Source: Bradyrhizobium sp. WSM3983
Lineage (GTDB): Bacteria; Pseudomonadota; Alphaproteobacteria; Rhizobiales; Xanthobacteraceae
DNA: 64,000 nucleotides
Reading direction: 5' to 3'
NCBI RefSeq assembly: GCF_000473045.1
Contig: NZ_AXAY01000002.1
Span: 296,296-360,295 of the forward strand
Below the pieces are notes generated by a model. The model saw only the letters and a program-made list of their open reading frames with translations. It was not told the DNA's origin and made no database searches. Position 1 is the stretch's first letter, and each line of letters starts with the position of its first letter. The position numbers were made by a program, and so were the translations under genes. Shown here one piece after another: positions 17,354 through 27,804 of this stretch.

Positions 17354-19129
17354 ATGAGCGACAAGAGCCACGATCCGAACCAGATGACCGGCGCCGCGAT
17401 GATCGTCCGCGCGCTCATCGATCACGGCGTGACCGACATTTTCGGCTATCCCGGCGGCGCGGTGCTTCCGATCTACGACGAGATCTTCCAGCAGAGCGAG
17501 GTCCAGCACATCCTGGTCCGCCACGAGCAGGGCGCGGGCCATGCCGCCGAGGGCTATGCGCGCTCGACCGGCAAGCCGGGCGTTGCGCTGGTGACCTCCG
17601 GTCCCGGCGCCACCAACATGGTGACGCCGCTGACCGACGCGTTGATGGACTCGATCCCGCTGGTCTGCATCTCCGGCCAGGTGCCGACGCATCTGATCGG
17701 CAATGATGCATTCCAGGAATGCGACACCGTCGGCATCACACGCCCCTGCACCAAGCACAATTGGCTGGTGCGCGACGTCAACGAACTCGCAAAAGTGCTG
17801 CACGAAGCCTTCTACGTTGCGACCACGGGCCGTCCGGGCCCGGTGCTGGTCGACGTTCCCAAGGACGTGCAGTTCGCGACGGGCACCTATCATCCGCCGC
17901 GCAAGTCCGACGTGCACCGCTCCTACGCGCCGCGCGTCAAGGGCGATGCGACGCAGATCCGCAAGGCCGTGGTACTGCTCGCCAATGCCAAGCGCCCCGT
18001 GATCTATAGCGGCGGCGGCGTTATCAATTCCGGTCCTGAAGCCACCAAGCTGCTGCGTGAGCTCGTCGAGGTCACGGGATTCCCGATCACCTCGACGCTG
18101 ATGGGCCTGGGTGCGTATCCGGCGTCCGGCAAGAACTGGCTGGGCATGCTCGGCATGCACGGCACCTACGAAGCCAACATGACCATGCATGATTGCGACG
18201 TCATGCTGTGCGTCGGCGCGCGCTTCGACGACCGCATCACCGGTCGTGTCGATGCGTTCTCGCCGAACTCGAAGAAGATCCACATCGACATCGATCCGTC
18301 CTCGATCAACAAGAACATCCGCGTCGATGTGCCGATCATCGGCGATTGCGCCAATATCCTCGGCGACATCCTGCAGGTGTTCAAGGCCGAGGCGAAGAAG
18401 CCCGACATCAAGAATTGGTGGCAGCAGATCGCGCAGTGGCGCGCCCGCAATTCGCTCTATTACAAGAAGAGCAACGACGTCATCCTGCCGCAGCACGCGA
18501 TCCAGAGCCTGTTCGAGGCGACACGCGGCAAGGATACCTACATCACGACAGAGGTCGGCCAGCACCAGATGTGGGCGGCGCAGTTCTTCGGCTTCGAGGA
18601 GCCGCATCGCTGGATGACGTCGGGCGGCCTCGGCACCATGGGCTACGGCTTGCCGGCCGCGGTCGGCGTGCAGGTTGCTCACCCGGATAGCCTCGTCATC
18701 GACATCGCGGGCGATGCCTCGGTGCAGATGACGATGCAGGAGATGTCGACGGCGGTTCAGTACGAACTGCCGATCAAGATCTTCATCCTGAACAACCAGT
18801 ACATGGGCATGGTGCGGCAGTGGCAGCAGCTGCTCCACGGCAACCGGCTGTCGCATTCCTATTCCGAGGCGTTGCCGGACTTCGTCAAGCTCGCGGAAGC
18901 CTATGGCGGCGTCGGCATCCAGGTGCACAAGCCCGGCGATCTCGACGGCGCCATCAAGGAGATGATCTCGGTCAAGCGTCCGGTGCTGTTCGACTGCCGC
19001 GTCGCGGCGCTGGAAAACTGCTTCCCGATGATCCCCTCCGGCAAGGCGCATAACGAGATGTTGCTGCCGGAGCAGGCCAACGACGAGGCGACCGCAAAAG
19101 CGTTCGCCGGTGGCAAGGCGCTGGTGTGA
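17354..19129 (+). CDS. ilvB: Acetolactate synthase large (catalytic) subunit
   Basis: A 591-residue thiamine-diphosphate enzyme that makes acetolactate or acetohydroxybutyrate, the first common step to Val, Leu and Ile. Motifs are YPGGAVLPIYDEI and HEQGAGHAAEGYARSTGKPG (catalytic Glu region), and the cofactor motif IAGDASVQMTMQEM followed by LNNQYMGMVRQWQ near the C-terminus. It is under the leader and attenuator described upstream. The regulatory subunit gene follows 27 bp downstream. The name ilvI would be equally suitable. Confidence 0.97.
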   Translation: MSDKSHDPNQMTGAAMIVRALIDHGVTDIFGYPGGAVLPIYDEIFQQSEVQHILVRHEQGAGHAAEGYARSTGKPGVALVTSGPGATNMVTPLTDALMDSIPLVCISGQVPTHLIGNDAFQECDTVGITRPCTKHNWLVRDVNELAKVLHEAFYVATTGRPGPVLVDVPKDVQFATGTYHPPRKSDVHRSYAPRVKGDATQIRKAVVLLANAKRPVIYSGGGVINSGPEATKLLRELVEVTGFPITSTLMGLGAYPASGKNWLGMLGMHGTYEANMTMHDCDVMLCVGARFDDRITGRVDAFSPNSKKIHIDIDPSSINKNIRVDVPIIGDCANILGDILQVFKAEAKKPDIKNWWQQIAQWRARNSLYYKKSNDVILPQHAIQSLFEATRGKDTYITTEVGQHQMWAAQFFGFEEPHRWMTSGGLGTMGYGLPAAVGVQVAHPDSLVIDIAGDASVQMTMQEMSTAVQYELPIKIFILNNQYMGMVRQWQQLLHGNRLSHSYSEALPDFVKLAEAYGGVGIQVHKPGDLDGAIKEMISVKRPVLFDCRVAALENCFPMIPSGKAHNEMLLPEQANDEATAKAFAGGKALV

Positions 19130-19156
19130 GCGCGAGAAACATTTGAGGGGACGACA

Positions 19157-19699
19157 ATGAACCAGCCCGCATCCGCCTACTTCATCGAGGACCGTCACGA
19201 TCCCAACGAGACGCATACGCTTGCGGTGCTCGTGCAGAACGAGCCCGGCGTGCTCGCCCGCGTCATCGGCCTGTTCTCGGGCCGTGGCTACAACATCGAG
19301 AGCCTCACGGTTTCCGAGACTGAAGCGCAGAAGCACCTCTCGCGCATCACCATCGTCACCACGGGTACGCCGATGGTGATCCAGCAGATCAAGCACCAAC
19401 TCGATCGCATGATCCCGGTCTACCAGGTTGTCGACATGACCGAGACACGCCGCTCGATCGAGCGCGAATTGGCGATGGTGAAGGTGCGCGGGCAGGGCGA
19501 GCACCGCGTCGAGGCGCTGCGGCTGGCGGATGCCTTCCGCGCCCGCGTGATCGATGCCACCACCGAGAGCTTCGTGTTCGAGATCACAGGCAATACCGAC
19601 AAGATCAACGAGTTTATCGACCTGATGCGCCCGCTCGGCCTTGTCGAGGTGTCGCGCACCGGTGTTGCCGCGATCGGTCGCGGGCCTGAAGGGATGTGA
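19157..19699 (+). CDS. ilvH: Acetolactate synthase small (regulatory) subunit
   Basis: A 180-residue regulatory subunit with an N-terminal ACT domain (VLVQNEPGVLARVIGLFSGRGYN-type segment, about residues 22-45), which binds valine for feedback inhibition, and a C-terminal ACT-like domain (FVFEITGNTDKINEFIDLMRP). It is in the same operon as the large subunit. Its stop is 3 bp before the start of a methyltransferase gene. Confidence 0.96.
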   Translation: MNQPASAYFIEDRHDPNETHTLAVLVQNEPGVLARVIGLFSGRGYNIESLTVSETEAQKHLSRITIVTTGTPMVIQQIKHQLDRMIPVYQVVDMTETRRSIERELAMVKVRGQGEHRVEALRLADAFRARVIDATTESFVFEITGNTDKINEFIDLMRPLGLVEVSRTGVAAIGRGPEGM

Positions 19700-19702
19700 A
19701 CC

Positions 19703-20398
19703 ATGCTGGCGCGCGACTGGTACTATAACGAGCGGAACCGGATGGGCATCGGGCCCGCGGTGGCGTCGATCTACGACGCCCACGATGACGCCGATCTGCG
19801 TGCGCGCGCCGCACTGAAAATGCTGGGAGTCCAGCGCGGCTGGCGCATCGCCGACATCGGCTGCGGCAACGGTGTTCTCGCCACCGAAGCCGCACTGTTG
19901 GGTGCCGAGGTCGACGCCATCGACATCTCGCCGGCGATGCTGGCGCTCGCCGAGATCTATGCCCGCGACCGCAAGGCGCCCGTGCGCACGCAGTCCGCCG
20001 GCCTGCTTTCTTTCGCCTACCGGCCCGAATCCTATGATTTGATCGTCAGCGAGTTCACGCTGCATCATCTGCCGGATTTCTGGAAAGCGGTGGCGATGTC
20101 GCGGATTTTTCGCGCGCTCAAGCCGGGCGCGACCTTTTACCTGCGTGACATCGTCTACGCGTCGATGCCGGACGCCGTCGAGCGCGACGTTGAGCATTGG
20201 GCCGACTATCACATCAAGAACCACGATTTCTCGCACGAGAGCGTGGTGACGCATATGCGTGACGAATACTCAACTTTCGGCTGGGTGATGGAACGGATGC
20301 TGACCGATGTCGGCTTTACGCTGGTCTCGGCCGACTATCACGCACCGATGCACGGCACTTATCTCTTGCGTAAACCGAAAGCCGGCGAACAGGGCTAG
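19703..20398 (+). CDS. Class I SAM-dependent methyltransferase
   Basis: A 231-residue protein with a Rossmann-type methyltransferase core. Motif I is IADIGCGNGVLATEAALLG (about residues 49-67), followed by VDAIDISPAM, and motif IV-like YDLIVSEFTLHHLPDFWK. The substrate is unknown. It begins 3 bp after ilvH and is probably co-transcribed, but no role in branched-chain amino acid synthesis is evident. Confidence 0.85.
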   Translation: MLARDWYYNERNRMGIGPAVASIYDAHDDADLRARAALKMLGVQRGWRIADIGCGNGVLATEAALLGAEVDAIDISPAMLALAEIYARDRKAPVRTQSAGLLSFAYRPESYDLIVSEFTLHHLPDFWKAVAMSRIFRALKPGATFYLRDIVYASMPDAVERDVEHWADYHIKNHDFSHESVVTHMRDEYSTFGWVMERMLTDVGFTLVSADYHAPMHGTYLLRKPKAGEQG

Positions 20399-20440
20399 AA
20401 ACAAGCAGGGCTGCACGACAGGGCAGAACCGGAAACAACA

Positions 20441-21316
20441 ATGAAGCCGGCCGACATCCTCATCGCCCTCATCGTGGCGATCATCTGGGGGCTTGCCTTT
20501 GTGGCAAGCCGGATCGCGCTCGACGAGTTTTCGCCGGAGCTGATGACGGCGATGCGCTTTTCCATCGCTGCGGTGCCGTGCCTGTTCATTCCCAAGCCGA
20601 AGGTCGCCTGGTCGCTCCTGATCGCGACCAGTTTTACGCTGTTTCTCGGGCAATTCCTGTCGCAGGCGTATGGCATCGCCCATGGCGTGCCGGTGGGGCT
20701 GACCTCCGTCGTCGTGCAGAGCCAGGCGCTGTTCACGATCGGCTTTGCGGCGATCGCCTTCGGCGAGCGTCCGACGCGGGCGCAGACGCTCGGCATCGTC
20801 ATCGCAGCCATCGGGCTGCTGATGATCTGCGGCACCGTCGGCTACGATTTCAGCGTCGGCGCCTTCGCGGTGCTGATGATTGCTCCGATCTGCTTTGCCG
20901 TCGGCAATCTCCTGCTGCGCGGTGCTCGCGGCGCGCCGATGTTCGATCTGTTTGCCTGGCTCTGCCTCACCGCCGCAGTGCCGCTGTTCGCGCTTGCGCT
21001 CGTCGTCAACGGACCGGCGCCGACCTTCCAGTCGCTGATCCACATGTCGCTGACCGGTCTCATCTGCCTGCTGGCGATTGGCGCGATCTCCACCAGCATC
21101 GCCTATTGGCTGTGGGGACGGCTGCTGCGTGATTATCCTGCTGCGCAAGTGGTGCCGTTCGCGCTGCTGGTGCCGTTCGTCGGCTCGGCCGCGTCAAGCA
21201 TCGTGTTCGGCGAACGGTTCGGGCCGTTGCGCCTCGCCGGCATGCTGACCGTGATCGGCGGCATTGCGGTGATGGTGCTGGTCAAGCGGCCACAGCCGCT
21301 TGCGAAGACAGCGTGA
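20441..21316 (+). CDS. EamA/DMT family transporter
   Basis: A 291-residue inner-membrane protein with about ten hydrophobic segments arranged as two EamA repeats. The N-terminal repeat opens LIVAIIWGLAFVASRIALDEFSP, and the C-terminal repeat ends in the VPFVGSAASSIVFGERFGPL-type motif. Family members export amino acids or other metabolites. It is followed after 7 bp by a LysE-type exporter, so the two may form an amino acid export pair next to the ilv genes. Substrate unknown. Confidence 0.88.
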   Translation: MKPADILIALIVAIIWGLAFVASRIALDEFSPELMTAMRFSIAAVPCLFIPKPKVAWSLLIATSFTLFLGQFLSQAYGIAHGVPVGLTSVVVQSQALFTIGFAAIAFGERPTRAQTLGIVIAAIGLLMICGTVGYDFSVGAFAVLMIAPICFAVGNLLLRGARGAPMFDLFAWLCLTAAVPLFALALVVNGPAPTFQSLIHMSLTGLICLLAIGAISTSIAYWLWGRLLRDYPAAQVVPFALLVPFVGSAASSIVFGERFGPLRLAGMLTVIGGIAVMVLVKRPQPLAKTA

Positions 21317-21323
21317 GGTGAAT

Positions 21324-21926
21324 ATGGCCCACTCGCTTTTCTATGCCTTCCTCGCCTTCATGGTAGTGATGTACTTCACCCCCGGGCCGAACAACATCAT
21401 GCTGCTGGCCTCGGGCCTGACCTACGGCTTCCGGCGCACCATCCCCCACATCGCCGGCATCGTCATCGGCTTCGCCTTCATGGTCGGCGCCGTCGGCCTC
21501 GGGCTCGGTACCGTGTTCCTGGCCTACCCGATCCTCCAGACCATCCTGAAATATGCCGGTGCCGCCTACCTGATTTACCTCGCCGCCGTGATCGCGTTCT
21601 CCGGCCCGGCCAAGCCGGGCGAGGGCGATGGCCGCGGCCCGATGACGTTCTGGGGCGCCGCCATGTTCCAGTGGATCAACGCCAAGGGCTGGGTGATCGT
21701 GATCGGCACCATCACCGCCTATGCGGCCATTGCCCAGTTCCCGATTAACATCGCAATCCAGACCCTGATCAGCCTCCTGGTTGGCACGGTCTCGACCGTG
21801 GTCTGGGCTTTTTTCGGCTCTGCACTACGACCGGTGCTGACGTCGGAGCGGCTGGTCCGCGCCTTCAATATCCTGATGGCGCTGCTGCTGCTCGCCTCCC
21901 TCTACCCCGTTTTCATGGATGCATGA
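21324..21926 (+). CDS. LysE family translocator
   Basis: A 200-residue membrane protein of the LysE/RhtB family. The signature MYFTPGPNNIMLLASGLTYG lies near residues 13-32, and six hydrophobic segments follow. Known relatives export lysine, threonine, homoserine lactone or leucine. The ATG at 21324 begins MAHSLFYAFL and has a GAGGTGA site upstream; an in-frame ATG at 21300 lies inside the preceding gene. It lies between ilv genes, so export of excess branched-chain amino acids is a reasonable guess only. Confidence 0.9.
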   Translation: MAHSLFYAFLAFMVVMYFTPGPNNIMLLASGLTYGFRRTIPHIAGIVIGFAFMVGAVGLGLGTVFLAYPILQTILKYAGAAYLIYLAAVIAFSGPAKPGEGDGRGPMTFWGAAMFQWINAKGWVIVIGTITAYAAIAQFPINIAIQTLISLLVGTVSTVVWAFFGSALRPVLTSERLVRAFNILMALLLLASLYPVFMDA

Positions 21927-21980
21927 TGCCGCGGATTTCCATGCAGAAACGGGTTTCCCTAAGGGGCCGAAATGCTCTAG

Positions 21981-23078
<1,098 letters not shown>

Positions 23079-23642
23079 CGGCTACGCCGTCATTCCGGGA
23101 GCGCGAAGCGCAATCCGGAATCTCGACCGACGATCTCTGGATTCCGGGTTCGCGACTTGGTCGCGCCCCGGAATGACGAGTGAAGCAAAGCTTCGCTCGC
23201 CAAACCAAATCTTAAATCTTCACGACTAGATTGGAGCGAGATCGCAACAGCGGTCTCGCTCTTTTCATCTCGTGCGAAGCATTGCTGTTTCATTCAAATT
23301 CTTCGCGAGTTGAAGTGCACTCTCAGCACGAAGAACTGACGCTTAAACCACATTCTTGAGGTCGCGCCGTTTTTCAGAATTTTTTCAGAACTCGCAATCG
23401 CCAAAAGCGCTGTGTCCTCAGAGTCTAGGATTCGGCTCTTCATCCGTGCTCTCAGGGCACAATCAATCGCAATTTGCGACCTTCGCGCGCTGCTTCATCT
23501 TAAGAATCGACACCTGCCGCGCCTGCTTGCAGCGCGGTACGGCCTTGAAAGAGCTCGACGGTGCGCGGCTTGAGAAGCCGATGGCATTGCGCTGGCGCGG
23601 CCTCCCTCTACATTGATCGTTGGGCACAAAGGGGGAAGGACC
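23079..23642. other. Gene-free stretch after ilvC
   Basis: No convincing coding frame is seen. The left part holds the palindromic repeat listed separately (23090-23180). The centre is less GC-rich than its surroundings. The right end provides the start region of the SDR gene. Nothing else recognisable was found. Confidence 0.5.
23090..23180. repeat. Intergenic palindromic repeat (GTCATTCCGGG type)
   Basis: Outer arms CGTCATTCCGGG and CCCCGGAATGACG enclose a second inverted pair (AATCCGGAATC and GGATTCCGGGTT). This is a second REP-like family, different from the one at 15051. Its position just after ilvC suits a transcription terminator. Confidence 0.65.
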
Positions 23643-24494
23643 ATGCGATCTGTCGTCATCACCGGCGCATCAACCGGCATTGGCTGGGCCATTGCGAAAT
23701 TCCTGATCGGGCGCGGCTATCGCGTCTTTGGCAGCGTCCGCAAGCAGGCCGATGCCGACCGGCTGACGGGCGAGTTCGGCACGAACTTCACGCCGCTGCT
23801 GTTTGACGTTACCGATGAGGCCGCCGTGCTGGCCGCCGCGCGCCAGGTGCGCGAGGCGCTGGGCGGCGAGACGCTGGCGGGCCTCGTCAATAATGCCGGC
23901 ATTGCCGTTGCCGGCCCCGTGCTCGAATTGTCGGCGGATGATTTCCGCCGCCAGATGGACGTCAACGTCATCGGCCCAGTAATCTCGACGCAGGCATTCG
24001 GGCCGCTGCTCGGCGCGGATCCGTCGCTGAAAGGGCCGAAAGGGCGGATCGTGATGATCAGCTCGGTCGCGGGCAAGAACGGCAATCCGCTGTCGGCACC
24101 CTATTGCACCTCCAAGCATGCGATCGAGGGCCTGTCGGAGAGCCTGCGCCGTGAGCTGATGCTGTTCGGCATCGACGTCATCATCGTCGCTCCCGGCGCG
24201 GTGAAGACGCCGATCTGGAGCAAGGCCGAGCAGTTCGACCTGTCGGTCTATCAGAACTCGCCCTATCTCCCGGCGCTCAACAAGGTCATGGCGTTCATGA
24301 TGAAGCTCGGTGAGACCGGGCTACCGGCCGAGCGGATCGCCGAGGTCGTGTTCGAGGCGTTCACCGCTGCGAAGCCCAAGGTGCGCTACCAGATCACGCC
24401 GGACTGGCTTCGACACTTCATGACCACTGCGCTGCCCAAGCGCACGGTCGACCGCATCATCGCCAAGCGGCTTGGGCTGCTGCCGCAGGGCTGA
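23643..24494 (+). CDS. SDR family NAD(P)-dependent oxidoreductase
   Basis: A 283-residue classical short-chain dehydrogenase. The cofactor motif TGASTGIG is at residues 6-13, NNAG follows near 88, the catalytic Ser is in VMISSVAG and the catalytic Tyr/Lys in APYCTSKHA. An 80-residue C-terminal tail resembles retinol-dehydrogenase-like SDRs. The substrate is unknown. The ATG at 23643 follows a GGGGGAAGG site. It converges on a broken membrane-protein gene. Confidence 0.9.
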   Translation: MRSVVITGASTGIGWAIAKFLIGRGYRVFGSVRKQADADRLTGEFGTNFTPLLFDVTDEAAVLAAARQVREALGGETLAGLVNNAGIAVAGPVLELSADDFRRQMDVNVIGPVISTQAFGPLLGADPSLKGPKGRIVMISSVAGKNGNPLSAPYCTSKHAIEGLSESLRRELMLFGIDVIIVAPGAVKTPIWSKAEQFDLSVYQNSPYLPALNKVMAFMMKLGETGLPAERIAEVVFEAFTAAKPKVRYQITPDWLRHFMTTALPKRTVDRIIAKRLGLLPQG

Positions 24495-24501
24495 TGGAAG
24501 T

Positions 24502-25121
24502 TCAGCTCGCTTCGGCCGTCCGCTGGTGTGGACGGGCGGCCATCGCGATCAGCCGCAGCGCCATCACGATCAGGAGCGGAATAAGGAAGGCGGCATAGAG
24601 CGGCATGGCCGGCACGCGCTTGCCGAACGACACCATGAACTGGAACCAGAGGTAACAGCCGCCAACAAGGTGCAGTGCGCGCCAGGCATGAGGCCCATCA
24701 GCGCGGCCGTGCGGTCGAACGAGGTCGCGCTCATCGCGATGATGATGGCATAGCCGATGCCGCCGAAGATATAGGAGGCCGGCGAGGTCGCCTCGACAAA
24801 ACTGGCGGGGTCCATCTTGGCGAACGCGACGATCGCAACGGCATGGATGGCGTGGGAGGCGGCAAAGCTCAAGCCCAGATAGCGGCGGTTGCGCCGCTGC
24901 CAGCGCGTCTAGGCGTTCGGCCAGAGCCGCGCCAGCGCGGCGGCGCCGAAGGCCAGGCAGAACAGCAGCAGCGAGCTGCGCGCCGTGAAACGGATCACCA
25001 TGCGCACGCCCTCGACCTCGAAATGTCGCGTCGAGGCGATCCAGAGGCTTAAGGCGATCAGGCTCAGCGTGAGGGCGGCGAGCAGCCGCCAGCCTTCGAA
25101 CCAGCTTTGACGTTGGGACAT
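24502..25121 (-). pseudogene. Broken heme/ferric-reductase-like membrane protein gene
   Basis: The frame starts at ATG 25121 (MSQRQSWFEGWRLL) and runs to an in-frame TAG at 24909-24911. It continues in the same frame (SFAASHAIHAVAIVAF), then shifts near 24685-24700 into a frame that keeps membrane-protein sequence (HLVGGCYLWFQFMVSFGKR) and ends at TGA 24502. With the lesions repaired it would be about 205 residues with six hydrophobic segments and His pairs (SHAIH; a later LHLVGG), like ferric reductase-like transmembrane proteins. One nonsense codon and one indel lie within 220 bp. Sequencing error is possible but would need to occur twice. Confidence 0.75.
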
Positions 25122-25137
25122 GGTCGTCTCCTCCAAT

Positions 25138-25156
25138 ATGTAATCATCGATTACAT
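25138..25156. promoter_or_regulatory. Putative TetR operator, site 1
   Basis: ATGTAATCATCGATTACAT: 8-bp perfect arms around a 3-bp centre. It lies 17 bp upstream of the start of the broken membrane-protein gene, in the divergent spacer shared with the tetR-type gene. It has the same TGTAA-N7-TTACA core as site 2. Confidence 0.7.
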
Positions 25157-25181
25157 TTGGCGGCAGCGCACTCGTCAACGG

Positions 25182-25198
25182 TGTAATCGCTGCTTACA
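25182..25198. promoter_or_regulatory. Putative TetR operator, site 2
   Basis: TGTAATCGCTGCTTACA, with the same TGTAA-N7-TTACA core as site 1, exactly 43 bp away. It lies about 30 bp upstream of the regulator's start, suggesting autoregulation. Confidence 0.65.
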
Positions 25199-25227
25199 TT
25201 CACGTTCGGGTGATGCTAGAAGGCGTC

Positions 25228-25896
25228 ATGCCCACCCGTCGGACGCCCAAGCCTCAGACCTCCAAGCCTCGCGGCCGTCGCCAGACATCCGAAGCCCGGC
25301 CCTACCATCACGGAGACCTCCGCCGCGTGCTGATCGATGCTGCGCTGCAACTGGCGGCCGAGGGCGCCGAGGTGTCCGTGCGCGAGGCTGCGCGCCGGGC
25401 CGCGGTGTCGCCCGGGGCGCCATTCCGGCACTTTTCCAACCGCGACGCCTTGATGGCTGCGGTGGCCGAGGAGGCGCAGCGGCGCTTTCGCGTTGAGATC
25501 GAGGCTGCGCTGGCAGATGTTCCGCCCGCCGACCCGCTGGCGCGCTTCCGCGCCTTCGGCCTTGCCTACGTGCGATGGGCGATGCGCAACCCTGCGCATT
25601 TCGAGATCATCTCCACCGGGCGTTATTTCGCCCATGGCAGCTCGGCCGAGCTGACGCACGACAATTCCGAACTGGTCGCGCTGACCGAGCGGATGCTGGC
25701 CGAGGCGGCCGCGCAGGGCCTGCTGCGGTCGGCGGATCTCAAGCGCGTCCAGATCGCCGGCCGCGCTCTGGTCTACGGTTTCGCCCGGATGAATCTCGAC
25801 GGCCATTTCCCCCGCTGGGACGTGGCGGAGGGCGAGATCGAGCGGATGGCGGAGGGAGTGATCGATCTGTTCATCGCGGGGATCGCGAAACCCTAG
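25228..25896 (+). CDS. TetR/AcrR family transcriptional regulator
   Basis: A 222-residue regulator. The helix-turn-helix spans about residues 35-75 (SVREAARRAAVSPGAPFRHF, then SNRDALMAAVAEE). The rest is an all-helical ligand-binding domain. I chose the ATG at 25228 because AGAAGG precedes it; starts at 25213 or a GTG at 25210 are possible. It is divergent from the broken membrane-protein gene, with two matching palindromes in the spacer, so it probably repressed that gene and itself. The inducer is unknown. Confidence 0.9.
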   Translation: MPTRRTPKPQTSKPRGRRQTSEARPYHHGDLRRVLIDAALQLAAEGAEVSVREAARRAAVSPGAPFRHFSNRDALMAAVAEEAQRRFRVEIEAALADVPPADPLARFRAFGLAYVRWAMRNPAHFEIISTGRYFAHGSSAELTHDNSELVALTERMLAEAAAQGLLRSADLKRVQIAGRALVYGFARMNLDGHFPRWDVAEGEIERMAEGVIDLFIAGIAKP

Positions 25897-26085
25897 CGTC
25901 ATCCAGGTGCGGCGGTTCGCCGTCCGCTAACATTAAGCGAAGGTCGCACCGCCGATCGCGTTGCTTGTCCGCGACCGTTCAATTACAGTTTTGTGACGCG
26001 ACGCAGGCTTTCCGGCTGCGCCGAATGCCGTAGGCCGGTCAGACGGCTTCGCACCACCCGCCGGACCAGCTGTTGCGTGTCGTCG

Positions 26086-27798
26086 ATGGCGTCCGCGCCC
26101 AATCCAGGTCCTTCCGCCACCACCGCCGTCCTGGTGAGCGTCGCCGCGCTCGGCATCTGGCGTCTGCTTGCAGTTGCCGCGCCTCATTTCGCAGCGCTTG
26201 CGCTGATGTACGAGACCGAGACCGATTTCGGCTCGCGCCTGTGCTTCTTGTTCGCCTGGGGTATCCTCAACTTCTTCTGGATCACGCTGTTGCGCCGGCC
26301 GGCACTGTCGGGCGCGCTGTCGCTGACCATGGTCGTGGTGCTGGTGCTGCTGTCGCGGCTCAAGCACGACGTGGTGCAGATGACGGCCAACTTCATCGAC
26401 CTGATGATGATCGACCGCGACACGGTCGCGTTCCTGTTCACGATCTTCCCGAACCTGCGCTGGTCGGTGATCGGGACCGGCCTGGCCACGCTGCCGCTGA
26501 TGTATGCGCTGTGGTGGCTCGATCCGTTCCGTATCCGCCGCCTGCCGGCACTTGCCGCGATGCTTGCCTGTCTCGCGGGGCTGGTCGGCTATTCCGTCTA
26601 TCATCCGGACGAAGCCTGGCGCGGCTATTACGACGACGGCTATCTCTCGAAGTTCTTCCGCTCCGGCGTCACCGCGGTCTCCGACTTCGCGCAGCACGGT
26701 TTCATGGAGTCGGCCGCCTCGACCGACGAGCGGCTCAACATGCCGCTGGTCGACGCCTGCCATCCGGCCGGCCGGCGGCCGAACATCATCATGATCCATG
26801 ATGAATCGAGCTTCGACATCCGCGCCGCACAGGGCATCAAGGTGCCGCCGGGTTACGGCAGCCACTTCAAGTCCTGGGACGGCAAGGAGCGCACATTCCT
26901 GGCCGAGAGCAATGGCGGGCCGAGCTGGTTCACCGAATACAACGTGCTTGCGGGTCTCTCCTCGCGCTCGTTCGGCCGTTTCGCCTATTTCGTGACGCGA
27001 ATTGCCTCGGGCCGGGTCGAGCGCGGCCTGCCGCTGGCGCTGCGCCGCTGCGGCTACGACACCCTATCGCTGTATCCCGCCTATGGCGGCTTCATGGGCG
27101 CGCGCAGCTTTCAGGTGACGACCGGCGTCGAGCGCTTCCTCGACTCCAGGGATCTCGGCGCAAAGGACGTCGAACCCGACAGCTTCTTCTACGACAAGGC
27201 GCTGCGGCTGATGGGCGAGCGGACGCCGAACAAGCCGCTGTTCAGCTTCATCTATCTCGGCGCCAATCATTTCCCCTGGGAGACGCGCTTCCGCCCCGAT
27301 CTGGTGCCGAACTGGCGCGCGCCGGGCAACGCACCGTCCATTGACGAATATCTGCGCCGGCAGGCGATGAGCGCCGAGCAATACAAGTCCTTCATTGCGG
27401 GCTTGAAGAAGAACTTTCCGGGCGAGCCCTTCCTGATTGTGCGTTATGGCGATCACCAGCCCGAATTCGCGCCCAATCTGCTCGAGCCCGGGCTCGACGA
27501 AGGCGCGATCGGCAAGAAGCTCGACGCTTACGATCCACGGCTCTATGCGACTTACTATGCGATCGACGCCGTCAATTTCGAGCCGGTAAAGAGCGACGCG
27601 GTGATGGACACGGTCGACGGTCCCTATCTACCGCTGGTGATCCAGGAGGCCGCGGGCATTCCGCTCGATCCGTCCTTCGCGGAGCAGAGGGCGATAATGC
27701 TCCGCTGCAAGGGCATCTTCTACGGCTGCAAGGACGGCGCCGAGGCGCGGCGGCTGAACCGGCTGCTGATCAATGCGGGGACGATCAGGGGGCTGTAG
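26086..27798 (+). CDS. Membrane-anchored sulfatase-fold enzyme (LTA synthase/EptA-like)
   Basis: A 570-residue protein with an N-terminal block of about five transmembrane helices (residues 10-190) and a large extracytoplasmic alkaline-phosphatase-superfamily domain. Visible motifs are RPNIIMIHDESSFD (metal site), ESNGGPSWFTEYNVLAGLS (likely nucleophile Thr/Ser region) and VRYGDHQPEF (metal ligands). Family members transfer phosphoglycerol or phosphoethanolamine to lipids or glycans. Here, modification of a periplasmic glucan or lipid is possible but not proved. An in-frame GTG at 25993 would add 31 Arg-rich residues; I prefer the ATG. Confidence 0.8.
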   Translation: MASAPNPGPSATTAVLVSVAALGIWRLLAVAAPHFAALALMYETETDFGSRLCFLFAWGILNFFWITLLRRPALSGALSLTMVVVLVLLSRLKHDVVQMTANFIDLMMIDRDTVAFLFTIFPNLRWSVIGTGLATLPLMYALWWLDPFRIRRLPALAAMLACLAGLVGYSVYHPDEAWRGYYDDGYLSKFFRSGVTAVSDFAQHGFMESAASTDERLNMPLVDACHPAGRRPNIIMIHDESSFDIRAAQGIKVPPGYGSHFKSWDGKERTFLAESNGGPSWFTEYNVLAGLSSRSFGRFAYFVTRIASGRVERGLPLALRRCGYDTLSLYPAYGGFMGARSFQVTTGVERFLDSRDLGAKDVEPDSFFYDKALRLMGERTPNKPLFSFIYLGANHFPWETRFRPDLVPNWRAPGNAPSIDEYLRRQAMSAEQYKSFIAGLKKNFPGEPFLIVRYGDHQPEFAPNLLEPGLDEGAIGKKLDAYDPRLYATYYAIDAVNFEPVKSDAVMDTVDGPYLPLVIQEAAGIPLDPSFAEQRAIMLRCKGIFYGCKDGAEARRLNRLLINAGTIRGL

Positions 27799-27804
27799 TT
27801 GGCC

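Noticed and set aside
17204..20254. A very long open frame on the minus strand opposite the ilv genes (about 1000 codons).
   Set aside because: It is antisense to the clearly identified acetolactate synthase genes, is rich in Arg/His/Asp as expected for the complement of GC-rich codons, and shows no domain.
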